Assembly (NCBI GenBank): GCA_017403985.1
Contig: JAFRDE010000020.1
Location: forward strand, 186,001 to 250,000
Source: Ruminococcus sp.
GTDB lineage: Bacteria; Bacillota; Clostridia; Oscillospirales; Acutalibacteraceae
Direction: 5' to 3'
DNA length: 64,000 nucleotides
Below are positions 34,351-44,510 of this stretch, one piece after another; the first letter of the stretch is position 1; the number at the start of each line of letters is the position of its first letter. The translations under genes and the position numbers were made by a program. The notes beneath the pieces were generated by a model. The model saw only the letters and a list, made by a program, of their open reading frames with translations. It did no database searches and had not been told where the DNA came from.

Positions 34351-34974
34351 TTATTGATTCAGAAATGAAACATAGTCATAATCATCGATATATCTACGTT
34401 GCCAAAAAGAAGGCTTGGGATCAGTGATTATACCCATTTCAGATTCATTCTCAAATCCTTTAATATATTGCGAACAGCCTAATTTGGGATAATTCAAATG
34501 TGTAAAAAGCACTTTGTTTTTGTACGGAAGCTCATCAAATTGCTTCATAATGTCTTCATTACAATCTTCTATCTCGGTCATCATCAAATAAATATTATTG
34601 TAATCGATCCGCTTCTTTCGTTCGTCCCACTTTCCCTTCGCTTCCGAAAAGCTGCGGTAATGCATAAAGAACACTTTGATATCACCCAGCATTCCAACAG
34701 GATAAGGTAGTTCACTTTCTATCTCAACCACTTCTAATTCCAAATAATAATGCAAATTAGATACAAACTTAAGATAGTCCGACGCCTTGAAAAACAGATT
34801 CACTGTCGGGCTCCGAAACTGTTGTCCCAAATCATGGCTAATAACCCCTCCGACACAATTATTCGAAATAATCGTCGGATTCTGATGAATTAGCCTTTTC
34901 CTTTTATTATTTAGATAGATTGTATGTTCAATGTTTTTTATTTTATTGAAAGCTTTTGTAAAGAATACTGACAT
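34351..34974 (-). CDS. DUF1919 family protein (exopolysaccharide-associated)
   Basis: A 207-residue protein with FTKAFNKIKN at the start, PTIISNNCVGGVISHDLGQQF, SPTVNLFFKASDYLKF, and LPYPVGMLGDIKVFFMHY. These are hallmarks of DUF1919 proteins, found in polysaccharide loci and sometimes called EpsH-like. Function is not established; glycosyl or phosphosugar transfer has been proposed by context only. AAGGAAG lies before the ATG, and it lies just upstream of the ABC exporter pair. Confidence 0.82.
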   Translation of the reverse strand: MSVFFTKAFNKIKNIEHTIYLNNKRKRLIHQNPTIISNNCVGGVISHDLGQQFRSPTVNLFFKASDYLKFVSNLHYYLELEVVEIESELPYPVGMLGDIKVFFMHYRSFSEAKGKWDERKKRIDYNNIYLMMTEIEDCNEDIMKQFDELPYKNKVLFTHLNYPKLGCSQYIKGFENESEMGIITDPKPSFWQRRYIDDYDYVSFLNQ

Positions 34975-34999
34975 AACATCTTCCTTTTAGTATACATTA

Positions 35000-36001
35000 C
35001 TATTCAATACCTTTTAGAATGCGTAATTTGCAACACAAATACAAATTGATTTTAGCCAAATAATAATACTTCTTCATACCGCCCTGCGCATCTTTAATGT
35101 TTTTGAATGTCAGATGACTCTTTCTTTTATATTCTCTGACAACTGAAATTGCATGTCGTTTTTCGTCTCCAGACATATATTTAATAACGCACTGCAACGC
35201 ATATATACATGAACCAAACAAATCCAATTTAGCCTTTTGCGATAATTCGGGATGATTCTTTTCAATATACAACTGTCGATTCCATTTTCCTTCCAAATAA
35301 TCCAATCTTCGCAAGTTATATCTCTGCCCCATAATACTGGATTCTCTTTGAAGATAGAAATACATAGTCTTGTTGATTTTTGTGATTCTTTCAGCTTGTC
35401 CGAAGATCTGGTATGTCCAAAAAACATCTTCATGCTGTTTGCCAACAGCAAATGTCACATCGCGAATTACATCTCGTTTATATATTTTATTCCATACATG
35501 TTGATGGAAGATTTGTTCATCAATCAACGCAGATAATCCCTCAGAAGCAGAATAGTCATTTACATCCAAATCATCATGATACTCATCATATTCTCCATTT
35601 TCAAAGAACTTGCATACATTGCATTCAACAATATCGCTCTTGTGTTTCAATGCGGTAGATAATAAAGCTTCGTAAAAATCCTCAGAAATATAATCGTCAC
35701 TGTCAATAAAACTAATAAACTCTCCGTCAGCAATTTTCAAACCGTAGTTTCTTGCATCCGATAATCCTCCGTTAATCTTATGTATTACACTAATCCGATC
35801 ATCTTTTTCCATCCATTCATCACACTGACTCGCACAATCATCAGGGGAACCGTCATCTACAAGGATGACCTCTATGTTGGTGTAACTCTGATTCATCAAC
35901 CTTGTAACGCATCTGTTAAGATAATTATTCACCTTATATACTGGTACAATAATACTGATAAGAGGTTGTTTTTTGTTATTCAAATCCAAGTTCATCATCA
36001 T
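35000..36001 (-). CDS. Glycosyltransferase family 2
   Basis: A 333-residue GT-A enzyme with ISIIVPVYKVNNYLNRCVTR, ILVDDGSPDDCASQCDEW, NGGLSDARNYGLK, SFIDSDDYISEDFY, and the acceptor-side HQHVWNKIYKRDV and GKQHEDVFWTYQIF blocks. Three ATGs in a row follow AGGAG; the second or third has the better spacing. Similar in layout to the GT2 at 30174-31109. Confidence 0.92.
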   Translation of the reverse strand: MMMNLDLNNKKQPLISIIVPVYKVNNYLNRCVTRLMNQSYTNIEVILVDDGSPDDCASQCDEWMEKDDRISVIHKINGGLSDARNYGLKIADGEFISFIDSDDYISEDFYEALLSTALKHKSDIVECNVCKFFENGEYDEYHDDLDVNDYSASEGLSALIDEQIFHQHVWNKIYKRDVIRDVTFAVGKQHEDVFWTYQIFGQAERITKINKTMYFYLQRESSIMGQRYNLRRLDYLEGKWNRQLYIEKNHPELSQKAKLDLFGSCIYALQCVIKYMSGDEKRHAISVVREYKRKSHLTFKNIKDAQGGMKKYYYLAKINLYLCCKLRILKGIE

Positions 36002-36042
36002 AGCTCCTATGACAGCGTATCGAATAGAATTATTGACTTCAA

Positions 36043-36594
36043 CTAAAAGTAACCATATCCACCGGTTTTTTCTAATATCTCGACCATCTTTTTTCTATGC
36101 TCGACATCAGCATTAAGCCATTCCTGCCATGGTAATTCATCAAAAAAATGCTGAGTTTCTCGTTGACAGGTGTTTTTTTCTTTCCACTTCTCAAATGAAG
36201 TAATCATTTTTGCAGGGTTACCTCCCGCCACTGTGTTAGAAGGTATATCATGTGTCACCACAGAACCGGCACCAACAACAACACTATCTCCAATTGTAAC
36301 GCCACATAGGATTATAGAGCCTGCTCCAATAAAGCAGTTGTTTCCAATCTTAACCTGTCCTATCTTCGTTCCTAGACCGGCTTTATTTGTGCTTGCATCA
36401 TGAGTTATAATATGCACATCAAAAGAGATTGTGACATCATCTCCTATCGTAATAAGCCATGGCATACTAGGATCAATTCCTAACCATGAATAACAATTGA
36501 AGTTGTTACCGGTGATTAATCCCTTGCTGTATAACAACTCTTTATGCTGCTCCTCGGCAGTCTTTTTATGAAACACCCGACTAATAAAGCTCAT
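36043..36594 (-). CDS. Maltose/galactoside-type O-acetyltransferase
   Basis: The ATG at 36594 has AGGAGG 6 bp upstream; 183 residues result. Hexapeptide repeats begin at WLGIDPSMPWLITIGDDVTI and include FDVHIITHDASTN with the probable catalytic His, IGNNCFIGAGSIIL and SVVTHDIPSNTVAGGNPAKMI. This is the LacA/WcaF/CatB-like group of acetyl-CoA-dependent enzymes. It probably O-acetylates a sugar residue or sugar nucleotide in the cytoplasm. Confidence 0.85.
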   Translation of the reverse strand: MSFISRVFHKKTAEEQHKELLYSKGLITGNNFNCYSWLGIDPSMPWLITIGDDVTISFDVHIITHDASTNKAGLGTKIGQVKIGNNCFIGAGSIILCGVTIGDSVVVGAGSVVTHDIPSNTVAGGNPAKMITSFEKWKEKNTCQRETQHFFDELPWQEWLNADVEHRKKMVEILEKTGGYGYF

Positions 36595-36642
36595 TCTATC
36601 CTCCTTTACTCGAAATACTCTATTCGATCTCAATCTTTTTTC

Positions 36643-37704
36643 TCACTCGATCATTCCTGAAATAAAAGCATCATAATCGAATTCCGTTAAATAATTATGG
36701 AAATTATCTAATACTGTTATATAAGATTCTTTAGTCAAATCATAAGTATGAGAATACATTTCATTTGTCATCCAACTATTAATCTCTGGTTTAAAATGTG
36801 TATAGTCTTTATATAAATCCAAATTTGTAATAATCTCTTCATTGTTTTGGAAAAAGTGTACATTAGTATTATCATATTCAAATATCTTCCCAAGAGCAGT
36901 TTGAACATCATATATTTGAGCATCTAATGTCCCATCGCTTTTTTCTATATACCAATATAGAATACTATAAGGTGCCATATAAAAATGAAATTCTGTTTCA
37001 GGGTGTGCTTTAATCAACGGAAGAATATTATATTCTAAATTATCCAATAAATTATTCTCAAAAAAGGAATCCCCTTTGTTTTCTTTCTGAGTCATTGGAT
37101 ATGAAATAGATGATAATGCATTTCCTTTACAATAAATACTCTCATCAGCCTCCCAAGAACCATCTCTCATCATAATCTGGTTTTGATTCTTGATTGTACC
37201 TGATATATCAAACAGGGTATAATAATAGAAAATATCAAAATTTAGTAAATATGATAAATCATTAATTTTAGTATTGTCATAAAGATATTCAGGCAAAGGA
37301 AAACGTGGTGTATTCTTTCCTGTGGTCAAGGCATATTCATCAAGTGCCCAAAAGACTTTTTCAACTTGATGTCCCGAATCATAGCACACATCTAATATCG
37401 TTTTATGGTTAAATGTACTCCCTCCAGAATAGGGAACCTTAATAGTCGTACATCCAAACAGTTTGTCCAGCTCACTAACATCGGTATTTTCAACCATTGA
37501 AGATCCCAACAACACCGCATTATAATCATAATTCTTTGCAATACCGGGATTGCAATACAATTCAGTATAGGTTCGATATGTCAATGGTCCGCGCTCCCCG
37601 CCGTATTGAAGGAGAGGATCCAAATAAAACTGAAGCGCACCAAACGCTATGACAATTACCATGGTAATTGAGATAAGGGTTATAACCCATTTTTTAGAAC
37701 TCAT
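36643..37704 (-). CDS. SGNH-like membrane-anchored O-acyltransferase partner
   Basis: A 353-residue protein with one N-terminal membrane anchor (VITLISITMVIVIAFGALQFYL), then an extracellular domain. It has a nucleophile-type motif LLGSSMVENTD and a late DYTHFKPEIN giving an Asp-His pair, as in SGNH hydrolases, DltD and AlgX/AlgJ. It lies just downstream of an MBOAT gene, the usual pairing in which MBOAT passes an acyl group outward and the SGNH protein places it on the glycan. A similar pair occurs at 52109-54858. Confidence 0.78.
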   Translation of the reverse strand: MSSKKWVITLISITMVIVIAFGALQFYLDPLLQYGGERGPLTYRTYTELYCNPGIAKNYDYNAVLLGSSMVENTDVSELDKLFGCTTIKVPYSGGSTFNHKTILDVCYDSGHQVEKVFWALDEYALTTGKNTPRFPLPEYLYDNTKINDLSYLLNFDIFYYYTLFDISGTIKNQNQIMMRDGSWEADESIYCKGNALSSISYPMTQKENKGDSFFENNLLDNLEYNILPLIKAHPETEFHFYMAPYSILYWYIEKSDGTLDAQIYDVQTALGKIFEYDNTNVHFFQNNEEIITNLDLYKDYTHFKPEINSWMTNEMYSHTYDLTKESYITVLDNFHNYLTEFDYDAFISGMIE

Positions 37705-37724
37705 ATTTACTCCGAATATAAGGA

Positions 37725-39182
37725 TTAGAAATTAAAATACAAAAACGTACTTACACCCGATAAAGAAAGAATACTCCATATCAAAAGAAACACTGTAGTC
37801 AAAAGATTAATAATCTTTGGGCAGAATTGTTTTACACGCTCCTGTACGTTTTTCGTACAAAGGCAGATAATCGTTGCCCCGATCATGATCGCAATCAGAA
37901 TCACATTAAGTGCCCCATCAAATTCAAAGATATTCTTCACAACATGAATAGGAACCGTATGAATCAGGGTGTCGACTAATTCTTCCTGTAACTGAAAGCC
38001 GCCGCTGAATACTCTGGAAATCAAAAGTCCGGCATCCGAAATAGTCAAAGCACGGAAGAATACCCATGTAAGATTGATAAAGATAAAGGTTAACAACCAA
38101 GTCACCGCGTAGGGCACTTTATCGATCCATTTCTTTAACAAACGGTACAGCACCATCGCGACGCCGTGCATCAAGCCCCAAACGATAAACGTAAATCCAA
38201 CGCCGTGCCAAATACCGCTGACCAAAAATACGATCATCACATTCAGACAAGTTCTGAACGTACTGCATCTGCTGCCGCCTAACGGGAAATAAATATAGTT
38301 CGTCAGGAATCTGGTCAGCGTCATGTGCCATCTTTTCCAAAAATCCGAAATATTTCTCGCCTTATACGGAGAGTTGAAATTAATCGGCAGCTCAATATTG
38401 AACATGTAGGAGATGCCGTTCGCCATATCACAGTAACCGGAAAAATCAAAGTATAACTGAAACGTATACGCAAGAATGGTCATGACCGCTTCAAAGCTGC
38501 TAAGCGATGATATATTGCCGTAACCAAAAGTTGTGATTTTACCAAGGTTATCCGCAATAATCACTTTTTTGGCAAGACCGAGCGAAAACGCATATAGTCC
38601 CTTTGCAAAGTTGTCTGTGTTAAATTTCCGTTTGCCTTCATCCTGAAACTGGAGGATGATTTCGTTATGTAATACGATCGGTCCCTGAATCAGCTGAGGA
38701 AAGAAGGTTACAAACAAAGCATAATCCACAACGCTGTATACAGGCGCTTTGCCTTTGTAGCTGTCTACTAAATAAGCGATCTGCTGGAAAGTGAAGAAGC
38801 TGATTCCCAACGGCAGCACAAGATTCAGATAAACAAAATCGGTGTTAAAGAAGTTGTTTGCAGTTTCAAGAATGAAATCGAGGTATTTATAGAAGAACAA
38901 TGCGCCGATATTTATGAACGATCCTAACACGAACAAGAATCTTCTTAATCCCGTTTTTGACTTATTCAATTTGTTAAACGCATAGCACAACACATAGTTG
39001 ACAACCATGCTCGCCAGAATCACCCATAGATAAGCAACATTATAGTAGGCATAAAAGAATAGTGAGCAAATGACCAACCAAACTTTTGCAATCTTATTTT
39101 GATGAAAATGATTCAGCGCGAAATAACCAATCAGGGTGATTGGCAAGAAAACAAAAATGAAAATATAGGAATTAAAAAGCAA
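37725..39182 (-). CDS. MBOAT family O-acyltransferase
   Basis: A 485-residue membrane protein with about eleven hydrophobic segments. It has the family blocks FFTFQQIAYLVDSYKGK, FFPQLIQGPIVLH, YFDFSGYCDMANGISYM, FNSPYKARNISDFWKRWHMTL and the active His in GIWHGVGFTFIVWG. This matches AlgI/PatA/DltB. Start is a TTG with GGAGA 8 bp upstream. With the SGNH partner gene next to it, it likely acetylates the polysaccharide at the cell surface. Confidence 0.94.
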   Translation of the reverse strand: MLFNSYIFIFVFLPITLIGYFALNHFHQNKIAKVWLVICSLFFYAYYNVAYLWVILASMVVNYVLCYAFNKLNKSKTGLRRFLFVLGSFINIGALFFYKYLDFILETANNFFNTDFVYLNLVLPLGISFFTFQQIAYLVDSYKGKAPVYSVVDYALFVTFFPQLIQGPIVLHNEIILQFQDEGKRKFNTDNFAKGLYAFSLGLAKKVIIADNLGKITTFGYGNISSLSSFEAVMTILAYTFQLYFDFSGYCDMANGISYMFNIELPINFNSPYKARNISDFWKRWHMTLTRFLTNYIYFPLGGSRCSTFRTCLNVMIVFLVSGIWHGVGFTFIVWGLMHGVAMVLYRLLKKWIDKVPYAVTWLLTFIFINLTWVFFRALTISDAGLLISRVFSGGFQLQEELVDTLIHTVPIHVVKNIFEFDGALNVILIAIMIGATIICLCTKNVQERVKQFCPKIINLLTTVFLLIWSILSLSGVSTFLYFNF

Positions 39183-39227
39183 TATAATTTCTCCAACTTT
39201 AATTTAAATATTTGATAGATAGTGCTA

Positions 39228-40364
39228 TTATCCATTCTGCCAAAAGAAATAAAACGGTGAAAAGAAAGCATCATTTTGCATATAAGACACATAACGCCAC
39301 ACACAAAACACTGTAATTACAACAGCAAACACCGTGCTAACGCTAATATCCGCAAAGGTATATTTAATGATTCTTTTCTTCGCTAATGAATCTCCTGAAC
39401 CGGAAATACCATTTGTATATGACAAATCTGATTGAACAGTCTCCTTTGAATCATAAGTATTCCCCTTAACTACCAATGGCATAAACAGAATCGAAAACTG
39501 ATAATAAAAATCTGCTAACCGTTCAAAAGTATTACTGTAAAAGCAGAACGTCTGAATAACAGCGGCAAGTCCCATAAAATATATCAGCGCACCCAAAACT
39601 CTGTTTTTAGCTTCTGCTGTATAATACAAATATAATGCATACAACAAAATAAGTACCATTAATACAAATTTAGTTCCAAGAAAAGCTACTGTAGATGAAT
39701 ACTCAAGATTCCCTTTTGAATACGCTGAGGTCATCAAACTCACAATTTGTGATCTAAATATGTATACAATCACAAGAACACTGAACATCAAAATAGGAAA
39801 CGACCTGTTAATTTGAAGTTTTGCTATCCAGTAAGCCGGAAGAAAAATAAGTGCTGGAAAATGAAATAATACAGCTAATCCTACTAATACAACAAATCGT
39901 AGAGGCTTTTTCTCAAAGATGGCATCAAATGCAAAGCACAAAAAAGCCATTGCCCATGCTTGCTTCAAAGCAGAAAACAGAAATGTATAAAAAAACATTC
40001 CCATAAACCACATCACACTGATAAAACCGTTTTCAGAATATTTTACTAATAATTTGTAATATGCAAAACACACCACAATAGCGGTGATAACGATAATCCA
40101 TTGATAATCACCATTAAGGTTTTTTATTGCTTTCATTATTATAGGCAGCCCAGGGTTTGGCCAAGATAATTCCTTAGTTTTTATCCCCTCATACTCAATA
40201 TAGTAAGAACTCGAAGAATCATAGCCTATTCTTCCTGCATCTCTGAATGCCATAACTACAAAAAGGATAATAAAAGCAGCCGTTAGGAATTTCTTCTTAT
40301 CGTTCCTAAATAAATAGCCAAAGAACAATATTAATAATATTTGGATTACATAAATACTAAACAT
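39228..40364 (-). CDS. EpsG-like polysaccharide polymerase
   Basis: A 378-residue protein with about ten membrane helices, MAFRDAGRIGYDSSSSYYIEY, and FSALKQAWAMAFLCFAFDAI. This resembles the RxxxGTDYxxY and RQxLA features of EpsG/Wzy-type polymerases. The family joins repeat units outside the membrane in Wzx/Wzy pathways. GAGG lies before the ATG. No Wzx flippase gene was found in the operon; an ABC exporter is present. Confidence 0.78.
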   Translation of the reverse strand: MFSIYVIQILLILFFGYLFRNDKKKFLTAAFIILFVVMAFRDAGRIGYDSSSSYYIEYEGIKTKELSWPNPGLPIIMKAIKNLNGDYQWIIVITAIVVCFAYYKLLVKYSENGFISVMWFMGMFFYTFLFSALKQAWAMAFLCFAFDAIFEKKPLRFVVLVGLAVLFHFPALIFLPAYWIAKLQINRSFPILMFSVLVIVYIFRSQIVSLMTSAYSKGNLEYSSTVAFLGTKFVLMVLILLYALYLYYTAEAKNRVLGALIYFMGLAAVIQTFCFYSNTFERLADFYYQFSILFMPLVVKGNTYDSKETVQSDLSYTNGISGSGDSLAKKRIIKYTFADISVSTVFAVVITVFCVWRYVSYMQNDAFFSPFYFFWQNG

Positions 40365-40426
40365 AATGATCTATGACCTCATTTACACATAGAATACGTT
40401 TCATATAATAAATAATAAAACTATTG

Positions 40427-41530
40427 TTAAGAAAAGATGTCTTCAAAAAACAATTCTGTATCTCTATCGAGTTTTTTAGCACGGAACATTCTTCCACGCT
40501 CACTGCTTTTCTTTGTATAACCCTTTATTTGCTCTTTGTTCAACATTTTTTTAAGTCCTATTATAAATGCATCATCATCATTTGGGACGATCATGCCATA
40601 CTCGGAATCACCCAACAGTTCTCTCATACCGGAACAATCGGTTGTTATTATCGGCTTCCCCAGTATCAATCCTTCGGCAATAAACGTACTGAATCCCTCA
40701 AAATTAGATGAACAAACCAATATATCTGCCGCTCTCATAAACGGATATGGATTCTGTTGGAAACCAAAGAGCTTAACATAAGAGCTCATTTGTTGCTGAG
40801 AAATATACTCCTCGATCAGCACTCTCTGCTCACCATCGCCTACCATCCATAAGTCAAAATCAAATCCTTCATCATGAAGTTGATGGACTGTTTTCAACAA
40901 CCGGATATAATTCTTAGGAGCGGATAATCTTCCTACAGTACATAATGTCAGTTTGCGCTTTTCAACTTCACTCGGAAGCGGCAGTTCTGCCTTTTTTAAG
41001 ATTTCTTTATCATCTATTACATTATAGACTACGGTAACTTCCGGATTGCTTCCGAACATAGATACAAAGCTCTCTTTACACTTTTCGGAAACACAAACTA
41101 TCTTATCAAACTTTTTGTATTGGGCAGCCGATTTTTTAACAAAGGCTTCTTTATCTTTAATGGCAACGTCGAAATCACAATGAACCCATGCAATTTTCTT
41201 TGCTTTCTTGTTAGTTGAAGACGCCATCACCTTGGTAGGTCCGAACTCGAGATATGCGATCTCGATATCATAATCCCCCTTCATATGTAAGGAATAGACG
41301 AGCCTCAGTGCCGCTTCAATTCTGTATAGATTTCTATAAAACTGATTATCAGAAGGATAAATGTACTTATAATGAATACCGTCCATAAGATATTTGGTCG
41401 GATCATCGGGAAACACCGTCTGCACCGTAATGTCAAACTTTGTTTGATCCATATGATTAACAAGATTGCACAGCACTTTTTCAGCGCCGCCGCCACCCAA
41501 AGTATCAATATGAAACAGTATTTTTATCAT
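40427..41530 (-). CDS. Glycosyltransferase family 4
   Basis: A 367-residue GT-B enzyme: HIDTLGGGGAEKVLCNLV, the WVHCDFDVAIK acceptor region, LCTVGRLSAPKNYIRLLKTV, VCSSNFEGFSTFIAEGLILGKPIITTDCSG (shown in two parts in the text of the family as E-x7-E). AGGAGG lies before the ATG. It is the next glycosyltransferase after two others on its upstream side and acts in the cytoplasm. Confidence 0.93.
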   Translation of the reverse strand: MIKILFHIDTLGGGGAEKVLCNLVNHMDQTKFDITVQTVFPDDPTKYLMDGIHYKYIYPSDNQFYRNLYRIEAALRLVYSLHMKGDYDIEIAYLEFGPTKVMASSTNKKAKKIAWVHCDFDVAIKDKEAFVKKSAAQYKKFDKIVCVSEKCKESFVSMFGSNPEVTVVYNVIDDKEILKKAELPLPSEVEKRKLTLCTVGRLSAPKNYIRLLKTVHQLHDEGFDFDLWMVGDGEQRVLIEEYISQQQMSSYVKLFGFQQNPYPFMRAADILVCSSNFEGFSTFIAEGLILGKPIITTDCSGMRELLGDSEYGMIVPNDDDAFIIGLKKMLNKEQIKGYTKKSSERGRMFRAKKLDRDTELFFEDIFS

Positions 41531-41552
41531 AAGCGATTACCCTCCTTTTCTA

Positions 41553-42644
41553 TTAATTGTTGTTATAGATATCAAACAGCTTTTGATATGCCTTTCGTGC
41601 ATCAAAACCGGATTCACTGACCAAAGCGCAATACTTTTCAGGATCATTCCTTGACACCTTGCATATGTTTGATATCCATGCATCTTTGTCATTTAAGGAA
41701 AGCGGCATTACTAAATCCGTTATGATCGCGTCCTGAGGTATTGTATCACTTATCACACATGGTAACCCATTTGCTTGCGCTTCCAAAAGTGCCAATGGCG
41801 TTCCCTCTCTCAATGACGGGAAAGCAAACACATCAAAGGCGGATAAATGCTCATTGATATTCATTACCGCGCCTGTAAAGTGGACATACTCCGTCATCTG
41901 ACATTCGGAAGCAATCCGTTTCAAACGATTCACCTCTTCATCGGAACCTGTACCAATCAACATCAATTCAGCGTTTTTTTGCCTCTTTCGGATACCCGGC
42001 AATATTCGAATCAAAAACTCCTGATTCTTCAGTGGATAAACCGTGCCGGAATGACCAATAACAAATGCATCTGGATCAATCTTATACTGATTTCGTATAG
42101 CTTTACGAGATTGGTCATGATAAGCAAATAGATCTGTATCAATTCCATTCGGAATCACGACAAACGGGTGGTCGCCATACATCCATTTTCCCGCCTCAAC
42201 ACCGCAGGAGCAGAAATGCGTTGCGCTTCTTTTAATCAATCGACGCATAGCGTTCTCATATAAACGCTGCTTTGCAGAAACCGCATTTTCATGCGCCGTT
42301 GTATGGGAGTGCGCTATACGGACAGGAACTTTATGCTTTCTAGCCACCCAAAGATTGATACCGGAATTAAACTGGGTATGTGAGTGGACAATGTCATAAT
42401 GATTTTCATCGATCAAATCGCCCAGCTTCTTTATATATCTGCGGTATCCTTTCTGGGGAGAAGGAATCGTAATAACCCTGCCGCCCCGATCAATGATTTC
42501 AGGAGCAAGAGAATCACCAAACCCTTCAAATATCAAATAATCAAATTGAAACTCATCAGCAGGAGCAAACTTGATGATGTTAGTGACAAACCTCTCCACT
42601 CCACCATACTGTAAACCAGCACTGATAATCAAAATCCTTTTCAT
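41553..42644 (-). CDS. Glycosyltransferase family 4
   Basis: A 363-residue GT-B enzyme: ISAGLQYGGVERFVTNII, HSHTQFNSGINLWVARKHKV, IGHSGTVYPLKNQEFLIRIL and FAFPSLREGTPLALLEAQANG. This N-terminal layout is that of CapM/EpsF-like transferases. Its ATG overlaps the stop of the upstream GT2 (ATGA). Sugar specificity unknown. Confidence 0.93.
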   Translation of the reverse strand: MKRILIISAGLQYGGVERFVTNIIKFAPADEFQFDYLIFEGFGDSLAPEIIDRGGRVITIPSPQKGYRRYIKKLGDLIDENHYDIVHSHTQFNSGINLWVARKHKVPVRIAHSHTTAHENAVSAKQRLYENAMRRLIKRSATHFCSCGVEAGKWMYGDHPFVVIPNGIDTDLFAYHDQSRKAIRNQYKIDPDAFVIGHSGTVYPLKNQEFLIRILPGIRKRQKNAELMLIGTGSDEEVNRLKRIASECQMTEYVHFTGAVMNINEHLSAFDVFAFPSLREGTPLALLEAQANGLPCVISDTIPQDAIITDLVMPLSLNDKDAWISNICKVSRNDPEKYCALVSESGFDARKAYQKLFDIYNNN

Positions 42645-43642
42645 GAGGCTCTTTCAGCTAATTTCATAGCCACCTTGTAAATTAACCAATACTGTCTTAG
42701 CTTAACCGGCATATAGATCTTCCTGCAATAATTTGTTTTAGGATAATGCATCTTTTTTTTATTGACCTCTTTACAATCATTTCGAATGCCGGAAAAGATT
42801 TCTTCTTTTGTTGCTTTCCTCAGTTTCATACGCTTTGCTCTTGAATATACTTGTATACAACAGCAGAAATTCTCTGCCTCTCTGATCCTGTCAAGATACT
42901 TTTTTTCTAAATTGCTGGAGCACAACGCCTCATCAAGTGCTTTGCTTCCAATATCAAATTGTTCATTCAATTCCTCGGCACTGCGAACCGACCTAGATAA
43001 CGAATCCTGAGATGTAACAACATAATGATAAAACGAATCATCAAGCACTCTTAAGTTTTGGATATGCAAAGCGTATGCTATATTGAAAACTTTATCTTCC
43101 GCGATACTGCATCCTTCAGGAAAACAAATATGATTTATATTCATTATTTCACGACGATATACCTTCCCGATAGGAGCGTTGATTTGTTTTCGACAAATCA
43201 AATCGGATATTTTTGAAAAGATTGCATCCATATCCTTTGAAAAAAAAGGGATCATAGATTCTTTTCGTTCCGATGTTTTATCAGTGAATAACAAAGGCGT
43301 TATTATAAAATCGTATTCACATTCTGATAAAACTTGATCAATTTGTAAGAATGCATCTTTTGAAACATAATCATCACTGTCAATAAAAACGATATACTCA
43401 CCTGTTGCTTTTTCAATACCGGTATTTCTGGCAACAGATACTCCGGAATTGGTTTGTTCATAATAATGAAAACTCCGATTCTTCGCAGCATATTCTTTAC
43501 AAATCTCACCACTCGTATCCGTTGATCCATCATTAACAAGGATAATTTCAACATCACTATTCAGTTGTGGTAATAAGCTATCCAAACACCTTTTTATAGA
43601 TTTTTCAGCATTGTAGATAGGGATAATAACACTGTATTTCAT
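42641..43642 (-). CDS. Glycosyltransferase family 2
   Basis: A 333-residue GT-A enzyme: YSVIIPIYNAEKSIKRCLDS, ILVNDGSTDTSGEICKEY, NSGVSVARNTGIE, VFIDSDDYVSKDAF and INAPIGKVYRREIM, GCSIAEDKVFNIAY. No strong ribosome site is seen before its ATG. It is coupled by ATGA overlap to the following GT4. Confidence 0.92.
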   Translation of the reverse strand: MKYSVIIPIYNAEKSIKRCLDSLLPQLNSDVEIILVNDGSTDTSGEICKEYAAKNRSFHYYEQTNSGVSVARNTGIEKATGEYIVFIDSDDYVSKDAFLQIDQVLSECEYDFIITPLLFTDKTSERKESMIPFFSKDMDAIFSKISDLICRKQINAPIGKVYRREIMNINHICFPEGCSIAEDKVFNIAYALHIQNLRVLDDSFYHYVVTSQDSLSRSVRSAEELNEQFDIGSKALDEALCSSNLEKKYLDRIREAENFCCCIQVYSRAKRMKLRKATKEEIFSGIRNDCKEVNKKKMHYPKTNYCRKIYMPVKLRQYWLIYKVAMKLAERAS

Positions 43643-43663
43643 AATAAAACCAAATCGTCTATA

Positions 43664-44482
43664 TTACAAATCCTCGTAATTGCGCTCAAAATCGATAGCA
43701 ATCGGATGATGTGTCCACTTACGTTCTTCAACTGGTGGCAATTGCATATAATCACCATAAAAAACAGTTAAATAATTCTCCCAATCTTTGAAACACATGA
43801 ATTGCTCGCCCTCAAATTCCAAAGTTGTAAACTCGTCGCAAAGTGTAGAAATAAACTCTTTTTTCATACTTGAAACTGAGTCTGGAGATATATATTTTAA
43901 AACGGTTATACTATTATTTTTTTCAAGTGATTTTTCAAATGTCTTACAGTACTTTCTTCGAGTCTCTTCATTTGTGGCTTTCAACATTGTGCTGACTAAG
44001 GAAGAATAGAATCCCGATTCCAACGAATGAATATTTCCTCTTGTATATATCAAGTATTTCGTACAACGAAAGTAAAATAGTTTCTTTTTTATCCAATTGT
44101 TAGTAATCCTGTCAAACGGAAAAATGTCAATAAAAATACCAGTATGATACATACCAGCTTCATTTTTAAACTGTAAAAAAGTGGTCTTATCCTTACGTAT
44201 TTTTGAAAATGTCTGAGAAAAATTAGGAGTATTGCTTTTGTTTTGCAATAAATAGCCATCAGGATGTGATTGCTCCCAAAGACTAAGAAACCGATTATAA
44301 TCATCACGTCGCATAGCAATGTCAATATCATCATCCCAAGGAATAAAACCTTTATGGCGTACAGCGCCTAATAATGTTCCACCGCATAACGAATACTTGA
44401 TATTATTTTCTCTACATATTTTATCTACAGTTTTGAGTATTTCAAGTTCTGTTAACTGAACTTTACGTAAGAGTTCATCCAT
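43664..44482 (-). CDS. LicD-family phosphotransferase
   Basis: A 272-residue protein with the LicD core YSLCGGTLLGAVRHKGFIPW then DDDIDIAMRRDDY and IFIDIFPFDRI. These form the nucleotidyltransferase-like metal site. Known members add phosphocholine to surface glycans, and relatives move other phosphoesters such as ribitol phosphate. No LicA/B/C choline genes are in the window. GGAG lies before the ATG. Confidence 0.92.
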   Translation of the reverse strand: MDELLRKVQLTELEILKTVDKICRENNIKYSLCGGTLLGAVRHKGFIPWDDDIDIAMRRDDYNRFLSLWEQSHPDGYLLQNKSNTPNFSQTFSKIRKDKTTFLQFKNEAGMYHTGIFIDIFPFDRITNNWIKKKLFYFRCTKYLIYTRGNIHSLESGFYSSLVSTMLKATNEETRRKYCKTFEKSLEKNNSITVLKYISPDSVSSMKKEFISTLCDEFTTLEFEGEQFMCFKDWENYLTVFYGDYMQLPPVEERKWTHHPIAIDFERNYEDL

Positions 44483-44510
44483 TTATTTGCTCCTGTTTAT
44501 GCCATAATTT

